Made by a program: the position numbers and the translations under genes | In this document: in pieces, positions 50,201 to 59,525 of the stretch | Layout of the letters: every line of letters begins with the position of its first letter | Numbering within the stretch: the stretch's first letter is position 1 | NCBI RefSeq assembly: GCF_964204865.1 | Contig: NC_135260.1 | Span: 8,804,001 to 8,868,000, forward strand | Reading direction: 5' to 3' | DNA: 64,000 nt | From: Styela clava | Taxonomy: Eukaryota > Chordata > Ascidiacea > Stolidobranchia > Styelidae | Notes under the pieces: generated by a model | What the model was told of the DNA's origin: nothing | Database searches by the model: none | Seen by the model: the letters and a program-made list of their open reading frames with translations, nothing else

Positions 50201-51072
50201 AAATTGACCAACTGTTCACGTTGACTCGGGGTTAGATCCTCAACGGAATTGACCATGTCATGTAGATGTTCTGGTAATTCAGAAGCTATAACCCGATTAT
50301 CGAATTCGTCAACTTGAATTTGTGCTACAAGTTGAGGATGTGCAATACCAAGCAAAGATCCAGCCCTGATCTTAAGTTGTCTGCCTTTTTGGTTCACCGC
50401 TAGAACAGGAACAGTGGACTTTCCTGGATCCACAACAGAAGAGATCAGCTGAATGCCATCAGCGAGGAAAGAAGAATTCAGCGGTTCAACAAGAGCAGCA
50501 ACGTCAGACAAACTGCTTTTCGGCCAAGGACGACTAAGTTGTGCAGGGATAACAACCTTAGAATATGGCGGTATCGTAATATCTTCTCGAACAGTTACAC
50601 GACAACACGGTACAGACTTTTCAGTAAACAGTTTGATTTCATGACCCTCTATCATCATGTGTCCAGATGATAAGTAAAGAACGCAATCATGTTCTCGGAG
50701 ATAGTCCATGCCCAAAATACCATTAGACATACCTAGGTTGGCAACAACAACAGTGCGTCGCGATGCAAAAGAATCAATAGACAAATCAACTTCCAAAGTA
50801 CCCAGTGGTAATAAATCATGTCCTCCCACTGCAACAAGAGATTCTTCGAGCGGTGCTAAATGTGCTTCTTTCCCACCTATAGCCTCAAAGATGGAAATGT
50901 CGATCAGAGTAGTCATAGCACCACTATCTACAAGAAAATTGAACGGTTGATTGTTTACAAGTACCTTCGCATGCCAACTATTGTCATATTGCAAAGAACA
51001 AATATTCAGGTCTATATTCTGGTTCGTTGGTCCGTCATCAAGTAATAATTCAGCGGACACTGAGGACCTCAA
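47221..51072 (-). CDS. pol: Pol polyprotein (PR-RT-RH-IN) of the LTR element
   Basis: About 1283 residues, open from 51126 and with no ATG near the Gag end, so probably made by -1 frameshifting. Protease: LVDSGAMTTLID (about 48-58). Reverse transcriptase: D413 in FSTLDLASGYWQ and the FLDD box at 476-479, where YxDD is more usual. RNase H: D623, E666 and D691 (DTDAS, HRELLAV, RTDHA). Integrase: HHCC zinc module (about 877-914) and a catalytic triad D946, D1006 and E1042 with the canonical 35-residue D-E spacing. A GPY/F-type module (WIGPYRIVD) follows, then an acidic tail. No chromodomain was seen. All catalytic residues are present, so the copy looks enzymatically competent. Confidence 0.95.
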   Translation of the reverse strand: MRSSVSAELLLDDGPTNQNIDLNICSLQYDNSWHAKVLVNNQPFNFLVDSGAMTTLIDISIFEAIGGKEAHLAPLEESLVAVGGHDLLPLGTLEVDLSIDSFASRRTVVVANLGMSNGILGMDYLREHDCVLYLSSGHMMIEGHEIKLFTEKSVPCCRVTVREDITIPPYSKVVIPAQLSRPWPKSSLSDVAALVEPLNSSFLADGIQLISSVVDPGKSTVPVLAVNQKGRQLKIRAGSLLGIAHPQLVAQIQVDEFDNRVIASELPEHLHDMVNSVEDLTPSQREQLVNLICEFHDVFVGPDGELGRTSAAKHRIITTTPQPIRQAPRRMGWARRKIAEEAVDNMLAQGVKEPSDSPYSSPIVLVPKKDGSTRFCVDFRLLNDVTYKDAYPLPRIEDIIESLNGAQWFSTLDLASGYWQVEVDPADREKTAFSIPGRGHFHFVVMPFGLANAPATFERMMDNILGDLLWNGCFNFLDDVLAHGSDFSMALSNLREVFIRLRRAGLRLKPSKCKLFRRSTSYLGYLISSEGVCCDPGNVAAIKEWKTPNSVSDIRSFLGTANYYRKFVQDYSTIAGPLIRLTRKNISFVWSTECQKAFETLKHCLTSAPILSFPRTIGEFVLDTDASGFGIGAVLSQVQDDNERVLSYASKTMSKSQRRYCATHRELLAVVWAVRHFSHFLLGRPFRIRTDHAALKWLINFREPQGMLARWILTLGAYDFKIEHRPGVKHGNADGLSRQVRKCKREDCSDCGTNGDVAVSNVIVSAISKRPGQSSSDCSDCNWLDTYTDEQIKSWQSEDPDISAVLKWKQLTAMKPDIQEYMPESTVTKRLMSQWDLIFVDNGLLYRRWIPDCKSEESHIQLIVPSNLRQDLFHKLHSLRTAGHLGANRTFKSIRRRFYWPGFKRDILKWCKFCKSCASTKMLYGRRQGDLKQLISGAPMERITIDFLGPLPVTENGNEHILVLSDYFSKWVECFALPNQRADTTADALVTQFFSRFGVPRILHSDQGRDFESKLFSEMCQLYGIQKTRTTPYHPRSDGQVERFNRTIQQMLKAFVNENRNDWDDHLPYLCMAYRSTVHDSTGYSPNKLMLGREIEMPVDVMFGKPESSIHPCYTEFVEWFSCATEKAFLHARQHLNAAATRQKRNFDLGVKPLTFQRDELVWYYYPPKHRKLSIPWIGPYRIVDCLPNHLYRIQKNSGTRSRIVHVDKLRPYLHEDEEDNDIDLTGFDILPDVEPIMENDEQIAHDIFEKRPDTVPEEVTVDANSDNNQRTRRRPRYLDDYI

Positions 51073-51093
51073 GCCCGCTGAGTGTCGTTTAAA
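51050..51093 (-). promoter_or_regulatory. -1 ribosomal frameshift signal between gag and pol
   Basis: On the coding strand TTTAAAC (51087-51093) lies in the Gag frame as T TTA AAC, the canonical X XXY YYZ form, 16 bases before the Gag stop. A second overlapping heptamer, A AAT TTA, precedes it. After a 5-base spacer, TCAGCGG (51075-51081) can pair with CCGCTGA (51050-51056). Alternatively GACACT pairs with AGTGTC and CAGCG with CGCTG in H-type pseudoknot order. A slip at the heptamer enters the Pol frame exactly. Confidence 0.8.
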
Positions 51094-52646
51094 TTTGCGG
51101 TCGAAGAGGAAGCAGCTGTTGCAGGATCAGCGAGATTCTGAAGATGTGGACAATCCCGTTTAAGATGACCAGTCTGCTTGCAATTAAAACATGCCTTGCA
51201 ATCCCTGCCCCAATGACCATGTTTACCACATCGAGGACACGGGTTGCGTGGTACACCATCAAAATTGCGATTGTTGGCACGCGGCTTAACATATCCTATA
51301 ATCTCATCCAGTTTCTGTACAAGTAACTTGATACTGTCTTCAAGAGAAAAGTCGCTTTGCTGATTAACTACATTACCAGTATTGCTCTGTTTCACTGCTG
51401 CAATGCGCGGTTTAGACATGTTCTTTCCCTCGGAGTGGTTATTATCAACAGAGTAATACAGTGTCGCAAGAGACAAAGCCTTTTCGAAAGTATCAGGCTG
51501 TTGCATGGTAACATGCTTGATCATGCTTTCATCGGTTAGACCGGCAAGAAATTGCGATTTCAAAATATCATCTTGACCAGTAATATCCAGATTTGGGTAG
51601 GCAAGAATAACAAGCTCTTTCAACTTATTACCGTAATCCCGTGGCGCTTCATTTGGCTTAATCCTACGACAGTGAAATGTAGTACGGTAGGAGCTCTCAT
51701 TTCCGGCAGGTTTGAAGAAATGATTGAAATGAGCCACAATATCACGATAGCTAGTACGTTTCATATCTGGTAAATCTTTCAACACATTTAGAGCTTGACC
51801 TGTCATGCAAGTAGCCAATTCTAATCCCGCAGTGTCGTCATCCCACTGATTATAACTGGTAACCAATTCAAAATGGCATAAATAACTGGGCCACGTCATG
51901 ACAGTGGATCCATCGAAATACATTGGCTTTTTGGCATTTCTTGCCATCATCGTAGCATTAGCTGTGCTATTGAGAACACTATGACTAACATTGGCATTTG
52001 AGACACTACTAGCGCTCACTGGAGGAGCTGATTGTGTAGCCACTGTAACCATTTTCGGCCTAGTACTAAGTTGCCTTCTGACATTTGTGCCCTCATTACC
52101 ATTATCATTCAAAAAAGGAATTGTAGGTGCAAGGTTACTCACATGACCATTCTCCAAAAATTTCACTTCTAATGTCTGTGAGAACGCGTTCCGCTTCCCT
52201 TCTGGCTGTCCATCTTCTGATCCAAAATCAGAAATTTCATCATGCTTGAGAACAGGTGCTGCTTTTGGAACAACTGTTGCTGGTGTTGAAGTGATCAGGC
52301 TGACATTTGGGTCATGTGACATGGGCTGGGTTTCCTCAGGATCAGCAATTTTTCCTTTATTAACCACGCCAGAAATATCTTGCAGAATGCTGTACATCTG
52401 CTCAAATGACGAGCCCATTTTTGTATTTTGGAATTCAACTGATTCTAGTTGACTTCCAATCTGTTGTACACAACCGTCCATCTGTTGCATGCGACTGTCT
52501 ATCAGTTGCAAACGGCTGTCAGTCTCCTCTTGCTTTTCCTCTGACTCCCTCAATTTTGCCTTCAATACCTGTATTTGCAGATGCAAAAGTTCATTCTCCT
52601 CTTTGGCTTGCTTTGGTGCCGGTACAATCTTTCTTCTCTTAACCAT
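51069..52646 (-). CDS. gag: Gag polyprotein of the LTR element
   Basis: 525 residues from an ATG at 52646. A basic start is followed by a predicted coiled coil (about residues 15-75) with four consecutive seven-residue repeats (DSRLQLI, DSRMQQM, DGCVQQI, GSQLESV). A low-complexity Ser/Thr/Ala region comes next, then a capsid-like helical core (about 235-400). Two CCHC zinc knuckles (CPRCGKHGHWGRDC and CFNCKQTGHLKRDC) lie near the C-terminus. The Gag stop overlaps the start of the open Pol frame, which lies in the -1 frame. It packages element RNA into cytoplasmic particles by analogy with the family. Confidence 0.93.
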   Translation of the reverse strand: MVKRRKIVPAPKQAKEENELLHLQIQVLKAKLRESEEKQEETDSRLQLIDSRMQQMDGCVQQIGSQLESVEFQNTKMGSSFEQMYSILQDISGVVNKGKIADPEETQPMSHDPNVSLITSTPATVVPKAAPVLKHDEISDFGSEDGQPEGKRNAFSQTLEVKFLENGHVSNLAPTIPFLNDNGNEGTNVRRQLSTRPKMVTVATQSAPPVSASSVSNANVSHSVLNSTANATMMARNAKKPMYFDGSTVMTWPSYLCHFELVTSYNQWDDDTAGLELATCMTGQALNVLKDLPDMKRTSYRDIVAHFNHFFKPAGNESSYRTTFHCRRIKPNEAPRDYGNKLKELVILAYPNLDITGQDDILKSQFLAGLTDESMIKHVTMQQPDTFEKALSLATLYYSVDNNHSEGKNMSKPRIAAVKQSNTGNVVNQQSDFSLEDSIKLLVQKLDEIIGYVKPRANNRNFDGVPRNPCPRCGKHGHWGRDCKACFNCKQTGHLKRDCPHLQNLADPATAASSSTANLNDTQRA

Positions 52647-53328
52647 TTTTCCAAAATATCAGGCAACCGCAATTAAAAAAAAATTCGGCAACCTCAAATG
52701 TCCAATATTGTCCAAATATTATCCGTCACAGACTAGCCTACTTAATCGGCTTAGTCTTAATAGTCCCTGTGTCAAATAATATATCCTGGCGTGTGCTCGC
52801 CAAAAATTCGTATATGTGGCGTACCAAAATTGATATCACCACTCAGGTTCTTTCTGCCAGCTTATCGGACACTGAAGTTGCAATAGATGTCGTTCACAAA
52901 ACAATCTTCTTGCGGTTCCAATCACAGCAGAGTAACTAAGTTAACTAACTAGATTAATTATACACCTGTAAGAACTTAATACAACCAAATACTCCAATAA
53001 GAAATACAATAAACAAATAAAAACATGAAAAACACAGTACAAATACCGTAGGATACATACGTAACAAAAGATACGGAATTGGTCTATGACGTCACAGTCA
53101 TGAACTATTTACTTATAATGGGATACTAAAAACCGGGTAAAACATGCCTAGATATACATAAGAATAACTAGAATGACACTAAAGATACAACACAAATCCT
53201 ATCTTATCGACAAACACGTAATATACATGGAAATACGCATAGAAATCACACAGGAAATAAACTGCGAAAATAGACTAGTTACGGAAGTGTTAAATACAAG
53301 CTAACTAGTGAACAGAGCTATGCCAAAC
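52647..53328 (-). other. 5' leader of the LTR element with candidate primer binding site
   Basis: Untranslated leader of about 680 bases between the 5' LTR and gag. On the coding strand TGGCATAGCTCTG (53313-53325) starts three bases inside the LTR. It has the TGG expected of a tRNA-primed site; the tRNA could not be assigned. No other gene is seen in the leader. Confidence 0.6.
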
Positions 53329-53572
53329 TGGAGAAATAGTAAACCTGCACTACTAATATCATTTTACAACAAGAATTACATAGATTTACGGCATTAAAAC
53401 ACTATAATAATAACCTAATATACAGAGGAATATCTACACTGCCGGCAGTCTGACAAACCAGCTACAAGAGAAAGTTACACAGTTGTTCACTAGTGACTCA
53501 AGTGGTAAGAATAAATATGGGCGTACAGAATAAAACAGAGAATAAAACAGAGTTATAGACGTGGTCGTCTCA
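53329..53572 (-). repeat. 5' LTR (244 bp)
   Basis: Same length and, by eye, the same sequence as 46805-47048. Contains the element's promoter by analogy; no TATA box was assigned. Its outer edge abuts PDLIM-like exon 2 directly. Confidence 0.93.
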
Positions 53573-54018
53573 CATAACATTTGCTTGGGCAGCTTTTCCT
53601 CCTGGTGTAATCTAAAAATAACTTCGGTTTATTGTATCACGTATTCTACGAAATGGAAAGTGATAATTTTTGTTTTAACATTTGGTTTTAACAGTTAATT
53701 TTAAGCTAAGGCAATCGTATGAGATTAATAACTAATACCCTATTCATTTTGAACTTCATGGAAATTCTTTTGAGGAAGTTTGTTTAAAACAGTTGACCTT
53801 GTATAGAATAGAATTATCTCTTATCTATCACCATTCATTTATCGTTTGTTCACAAGATGTTGCGGTGAACGTTAATGATCCTTTACTGTATAAATATTAG
53901 ATCTGTCAATAATTGCAATACTTACTCTTGAAATAGTACAAGGTGCTCCTGCAAAAGTTCCACTTGATAGACGGAATCCCCAAGGCTGTCCGCCGGACAT
54001 TGATACCTCATAAGGCAT
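53573..54018 (-). pseudogene. PDLIM/Zasp-like gene fragment, first two exons
   Basis: Minus-strand exon 54018-53926 starts MPYEVSMSGGQPWGFRLSSG and encodes the first 31 residues of a PDZ domain, including the PWGF carboxylate-binding loop. A consensus GTAAGT donor follows. Exon 2 (53611-53573) continues in phase with ITPGGKAAQANVM, the hallmark of PDLIM1-4/LDB3 PDZ domains, and is then cut by the LTR. The rest of the PDZ domain and the LIM domains are absent. The other end of this segment (54409) abuts HAO-D intron 7. In the family, such proteins link actin/alpha-actinin to LIM partners. This fragment alone is non-functional unless the gene continues elsewhere or the assembly is wrong. Confidence 0.85.
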
Positions 54019-54409
54019 TTTGAAATTTTTTTTTTAATAAATTATATTTTAAAATCTGCAAAATACATTGCATAGTATGGTGTGTTCATACCTTGCTAAA
54101 CATAACAAGTTTGCCACGTTGCTGCTTCAATACACCTTCTACCATGTTATTTTCATAAACTAACAACCTAAATATTTTGTCTAATTAACATGCAAACTTG
54201 AGACCAACATATATGGAAAATTTATATTTGATATGTTTGAGCTATATTGACAAAAACATAAAATATCTGAAAAGCGTTGAGAGTCAAAATCCATTCTAAC
54301 ATCTTGTAATAAATCCCCCTTTGGTGCCGTTCAGTAATATGTGTGATTCTGCATAACCGTTTTGATTACTCAACATGCTGTGCTATATGCTCAAACCTAG
54401 CCATATATC
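54019..54409. other. 5' flank of the PDLIM-like exon, no gene
   Basis: AT-rich sequence between the PDLIM-like start codon and the breakpoint where unit D begins (TTTAAAAACC at 54410, matching 39298). No coding sequence recognised. Confidence 0.5.
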
Positions 54410-54724
54410 TTTAAAAACCTTTTATATTGTTGATGAACATTTATTCTGAACTGATAGTGCGCGAATTTGTTTGAATAATTAAATTCGTTTTACGTAGATT
54501 ATGATTATAGGTCATAGACATTATGTATAAATATATGAAAGAGTTGGCAGCACTACTAGCGCGTTAAGAGGTCCTAATAAATATGTTTTTTAAGTAAGAC
54601 GATAAATATCACTTGACCTGAAAACAGTCATGGAATAATCAAGTGTGAATTTGAATTTGGGCAATTTTAAGCTATACTACAGTCAAGACTTGATTTGTAA
54701 ACCAATAAATAGATGATATCATAC

Positions 54725-57529
54725 ATCACACGCTAGTCCCCAAATTATTGGCCTTCCTACAAAAACAGCTTTAGCACCCAAAGCAATTGCTTTTGCGACG
54801 TCTGTTCCTTTACGAATTCCACCATCCAAGTAAACATCACATCTACCATTCACTGCTTTCACTACTTCTGGTAGCGAATCAATCTAAAACAGAGTTTAAA
54901 ACGATATAATCCATACACGACTAGGCTGGTGGGAATGCATACTATGACTCAAATATATATATCAACCATAACGGGAACGACACATTCGAGGAAAAACTGA
55001 TTTTTCACAAACTGAGAAAATTTATCAAGTAATGCATACTTACTGTTGAAAAAGTACTGTCTATCTGCCTTCCTCCGTGATTTGAAACAATTATTCCATG
55101 AACGTTGTGTTTGAGTGCTTCAAGGGCCATTTCCTCTGAAGATCGACGAAGATTCATAATATGTTCATGAAAAAGAACAAGAACCTCCGCCCAACACGTA
55201 ACCAGTTTTACGATAGAAGTATGTATACAATATTTTTAATAAAAAACGTTCATTGGTCGCTGTGAAATATGGTGGCTAACCTGTTAATATTCCTTTGACG
55301 ACCACCGGTAACTTTGTAATGCTCTTTAGCCAGTCCAAGGAATCCCATCGCGCACTACCATTTAAACACTCATCCATTATCAGAGGTTCCTGCCTTCCGA
55401 TTGCTTTCCATGATTCAGTCAAGTTTATAAGTCTGAGAGCAATTAATTTTAGTTTTTTATAAACAAACGCTCAGGTTGTATTATTGCTGTTGTTCCCCCC
55501 AAAAGAGAAGAATCTGAGCGTAATCCCGATCCTTCAAGGGCAGTAATGACTACTTTTCAACATTTTTTTGAACATTTCACTTGACATTTGGTATAATTCA
55601 TTTAATATTCGGCTTCAATTTTGTTGACATTGCTATGGCTCTACTATTCATTTGATCTTCGTGCCTATATATTTGATCATTGCCTTCTTGTTTTCCGAGT
55701 CCGAGATCGGCTCGACTTGTAACAGCGGAAATTACACTAACCCAATTTCGTGTACATGTGACGTGTCAGCATGTTTTCCGTCAGGTGTTCTGTTTATCCT
55801 CTTTCCAAGTACTGGTTGATCAATTGTTACTACGAATCCTGTGAATCCACATTTCTCAGCTCGTTTGACCAAGTGTTCGACCATTTCACGGTGCTTAAAC
55901 AAAATAATGGCATAAAAAATATTACTCATCTTTTTGTCTTTATATTAAATATAGTAGTTATAAAATTAAGAAATCTCAAATTAAGAAAGAAAATAAAGTT
56001 TTGAAGAATTTTAATTATTATATACAGTATAATATAGCCTATATGTTTTGTTTTATCATGTCTACATATGAATTGTTGTCACCACTCAGCAACCGATGCT
56101 CTTTTTGGTTCCTTGTCTACCTACAATGCAATAATTTTATAGTTATTTTGACATTGATTATTTGCCAACATCTATGATTCAGAGTAACCCAGAGTTTACA
56201 TAACTCAAAAAGGTAATACGAAACTCTGACATCGAAGTATCAGCTGGGTGCTTCTGACTGGTACTCGAGTCAGCTACCGAAACTATTCTTCTCATACCAT
56301 TCTTGACACCATTGTTCTGCTTCCAGTCTTTGTGATTGCATTATACTCAATAGCCTATATTTCCAAAATTGGCCAAAGCGTATGAAATAAAATTACAAAC
56401 CTTGAGAAATTGAAGATGGCACCATCGCAAACATCCCGGAACTTTCGTAGAAATCTCTTCATACGTCCTAGTGCTCACTAAGCTCTGTACATATCCAGTG
56501 CGAACAGCTTCGGCAGCTGGAACGGAAAAAGTATTTAAAAACGGAAAAGTAGTAAAATTCATCAGATTATGTTACTTTGAGCGGTTATCGGGAAAGCTTA
56601 TGTTATTTAGAGGACAAGTTTTGCTACTTTGTGTTTTTTTCATTAACTACATAACATTACATAATATGTAAATATACTAGTGATATATAAAATTTTTATA
56701 TATATCAAAGTTTTTTTTTTCAGAGATAAATCAGGTATGTGGTTTTAAATATCGTTAGGATAGCATAGTTTGACGTTTCTCCTATAAAATACTGCAGCAT
56801 TCTGCTGGCGCTACCTGGCCTTCCTGGCGCTACCTTGTGCTGTAGAAATTTCTGCGTCGGCTGTTGCTAAACAATGGAAGGCTGTTGGTGCAATGCAAAT
56901 AGGGAAAGGAATCTTTGATCCTAATACCGTCGTTGAAGTATCAACTTCTGAGACGTCACGCAAAAGACGGGGTCGAAATTTCCACCTGAACACACGTATT
57001 TTACTATTGGTTTTCTTATCCTCAAAATGTCGTATGACTCTTATTTTAAATAAAAAAATGTTGTGGGAACGCCTGCCGTGTTGATAATGACGTTATTGAT
57101 TTGCTCGTTGGTATCATTTTTTTATCAAAGCAAATTATTTCATCAGGACTTGAGTGTTCTAAATTAATTCGAGATTCTTGTCGTGAGCCTAAATTATTTA
57201 GGTTTTCATGATTTCAGAGACCTATTTTTTGTATCAGCGTATTTTCCAATTTAACGATTCAGCATCATATTTTCCGAATATTCATAAATTATTATGTCCA
57301 TCGTGCTAAAGTGAAATTTTCTTAGTTACAATATTATTTTTGTGCATAGGGCCGCTAAATATACAGGAAAAAAATTGTAAAACTTTACTAACTTTTTATA
57401 TGCTTTACAATTTTCTTTGACTGTTTCATGTCCTACTGCACCTCCATTATAAAATGCCAAATTTTCGGGGGGAATTTTTTGGGAAGCTAACTTTGCAAAG
57501 TCTTCTACGCATTTTAATTGCTCATACAT
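54725..57529 (-). pseudogene. 2-hydroxyacid oxidase-like protein, copy D, exons 1-7 only
   Basis: Exons in transcript order: 57529-57393, 56985-56834, 56516-56401, 55893-55742, 55432-55281, 55135-55044 and 54883-54725, coding 320 residues up to WGLACD. They are almost identical to copy C, including the Gln in RWCHLQF and the shifted exon 4 donor. The two last exons (about 49 residues, covering the C-terminal helices) are missing because the duplicated block starts at 54410 in intron 7; PDLIM-like sequence follows instead. No alternative terminal exon was recognised in 53573-54409. It is probably non-functional, or an assembly fragment of copy C. Confidence 0.8.
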
Positions 57530-59525
57530 AATGTGATAAATAACAAAATTAACTGCAAATTAATGACATAAAGCACACTGCAAAAATATTTTCAACTTTA
57601 TTCTCGTTGCCTATAATATATATTGCCCACATCCACATTGTAAATTATCGCTCTGTAGTTTACAGTCTACAGTCCTAGTATTTGGCTGGATTAGCCTATA
57701 TTCACTCGCTGTATGTCGCCATCGGGACATGAGACAAAGGAAATTAGAGTTGACGTTCTTGAAAAAGGCCCTCGTTTAACAAATTGCTGCGTTCTGCAAA
57801 ATATAACAGATACACAATTGTTTATATATATAACCTATATTGACCCCCGATTTGTTTAAATTGTACTCATAAATTCTATATTTCGCCTTGACAAAACCAA
57901 GTTGCAAGTGCAGTATAGGCTATATTATACTGGTTAGGGTATATATTTTGATCAGTAAATGAAAGCTCACAATATTTTTACAGCGCTGATCTTTGCTACA
58001 CCTAAACAAACCATTAACCGCTCAAGCCATATTGTACTCCAAACTGTCAGCTTGTACACGGGTTATCAATACTGTGACGTTAGCAACTTCACGAACTTGA
58101 TGACGACTCAATGCGTGACGCAGACAAAATGAATTGTTGATATATATACACTAGACTAGAGCAATCATTATGTGCAAAAAAAATTTTCATGTGTGAATAT
58201 TAAAATAGTTGGAGCCAAAATGCATTGAAAAAACACCAAAAGCATTTTGTGGACTATTGTAACAACCACCGATTTAAAGAAAGTTGATATTAGTTTAATA
58301 CAATAATAATACCGTCCATTGTAGGCCTATAATTTCTGACCCTCCGCCAAAGAATTCTTCCGCCAAATACGTTCAATCACGGGTCACGCTCAATACAAAT
58401 ATTGTGAAAGAACATAATTGGCCGGAAAACAAGTCGAAGTAGGTGCATTTTTGTTTCGAAATTTCAATCAAGGGGCTTTCATTTCCATATTATTCAGAAC
58501 TACTATATCCTGCATACGGGCAATACGGTCGCACGTCGATAACCAGTCAAAAAGGTTGCATTGCATCAGTAACAGTGTGAAGTGTATAAAGAAACGTAAA
58601 ATTCACTGACGTAAAGTAGAATATTTGACTTGTAAATTATTCGCATTCAATATTACATTGTGCTTAAATCAGAGGTCACATTTATAACTTGGAAACTACA
58701 AGCTATAGTGTCATGGCTAGAACATAGGAAAATGCTTCAGAAAATGTTGTAAACACGATCGGGGTTTCAGGGTTAGGTTTCAAGCTACAAATTAGCAACA
58801 TATATTTTTTAACAAAAATTTAAAAGTTTGTCCGATGCATGATTAAAAATTTGCAGAATGAATCTTGCATGATGCCAATGACGTTCATCTTCTTTTCAAC
58901 AGTTTGTTTATTGCAGTTGTTGGTTTTACTTTTAGACCTTCAGATAGGCAGGCCAGTGGTCTAAACTTTGAGCTTTCTCGGTTTGTTCCGAAAAGTAATA
59001 GGGCTCCAATATATTCCCGTCAAAGTAGTGACTTAGGTATGTCCGATTTAACAGCTTTGTGATTGTGAACAGTTTCAACCATACTATTGAAAACTTATAT
59101 ATATGGGGCCAGACGGTTACAATCAATCAATTTTCACATGATTTTGTGAACGAAAATACAATAATGCTTCGTAAATACTAAAAAGGAAATTATCTTTAAC
59201 CACTCCTTGTATGAGTGGATGCAAAGACTGTCGAATTGTGGAAAAAATAATAATGCTCGTGTTCTAGAATATAACGGTATTGCACATTATCGTTAAGCGA
59301 CTCTGGAATTATTATATTGAGGGGTTCAAAACATGAATTATTTTTGTTGGTTTGAGAAGCGAGACAAAGATTCAAGTTTGACACCGAATATTTTTTGTGA
59401 TACTGTTCAGCCATCAGTAATGTCCTATTTTAATAAAATATATATTTATATTTTATAAAAATATTTTGTTTCATTTTTACAGAACCAGGCTGCTGAACTA
59501 ACTATATACTGTATATTTCAAAAAA
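57530..59525. other. head-to-head HAO-D / lectin 2 intergenic region
   Basis: Near-identical to 42411-44408. The lectin 5' UTR acceptor precedes 59483 and the candidate first-exon donor lies after 59036. No gene of its own. Confidence 0.5.

Larger units (their letters stand above)
46805..53572 (-). mobile_element. Ty3/mdg4-type LTR retrotransposon, full length
   Basis: 6768 bp with two 244-bp LTRs (46805-47048 and 53329-53572) that look identical base for base. Gag and Pol are open, and the domain order is protease, reverse transcriptase, RNase H, integrase; that order defines the Ty3 superfamily. No envelope frame is present. Identical LTRs and open frames indicate a very young copy or recent gene conversion. 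The left flank is lectin exon 3 and the right flank is PDLIM-like exon 2. No 4-6-bp target duplication is present (ATTGC before, CATAA after). The element is antisense to the lectin gene. Confidence 0.95.

Noticed and set aside
49624-52779. Plus-strand frames across the gag-pol region
   Set aside because: Antisense shadows of long, clearly functional minus-strand frames.
46805-53572. Envelope gene that would make the LTR element a retrovirus
   Set aside because: Only 170 bases separate the end of Pol from the 3' LTR, and no third frame exists.
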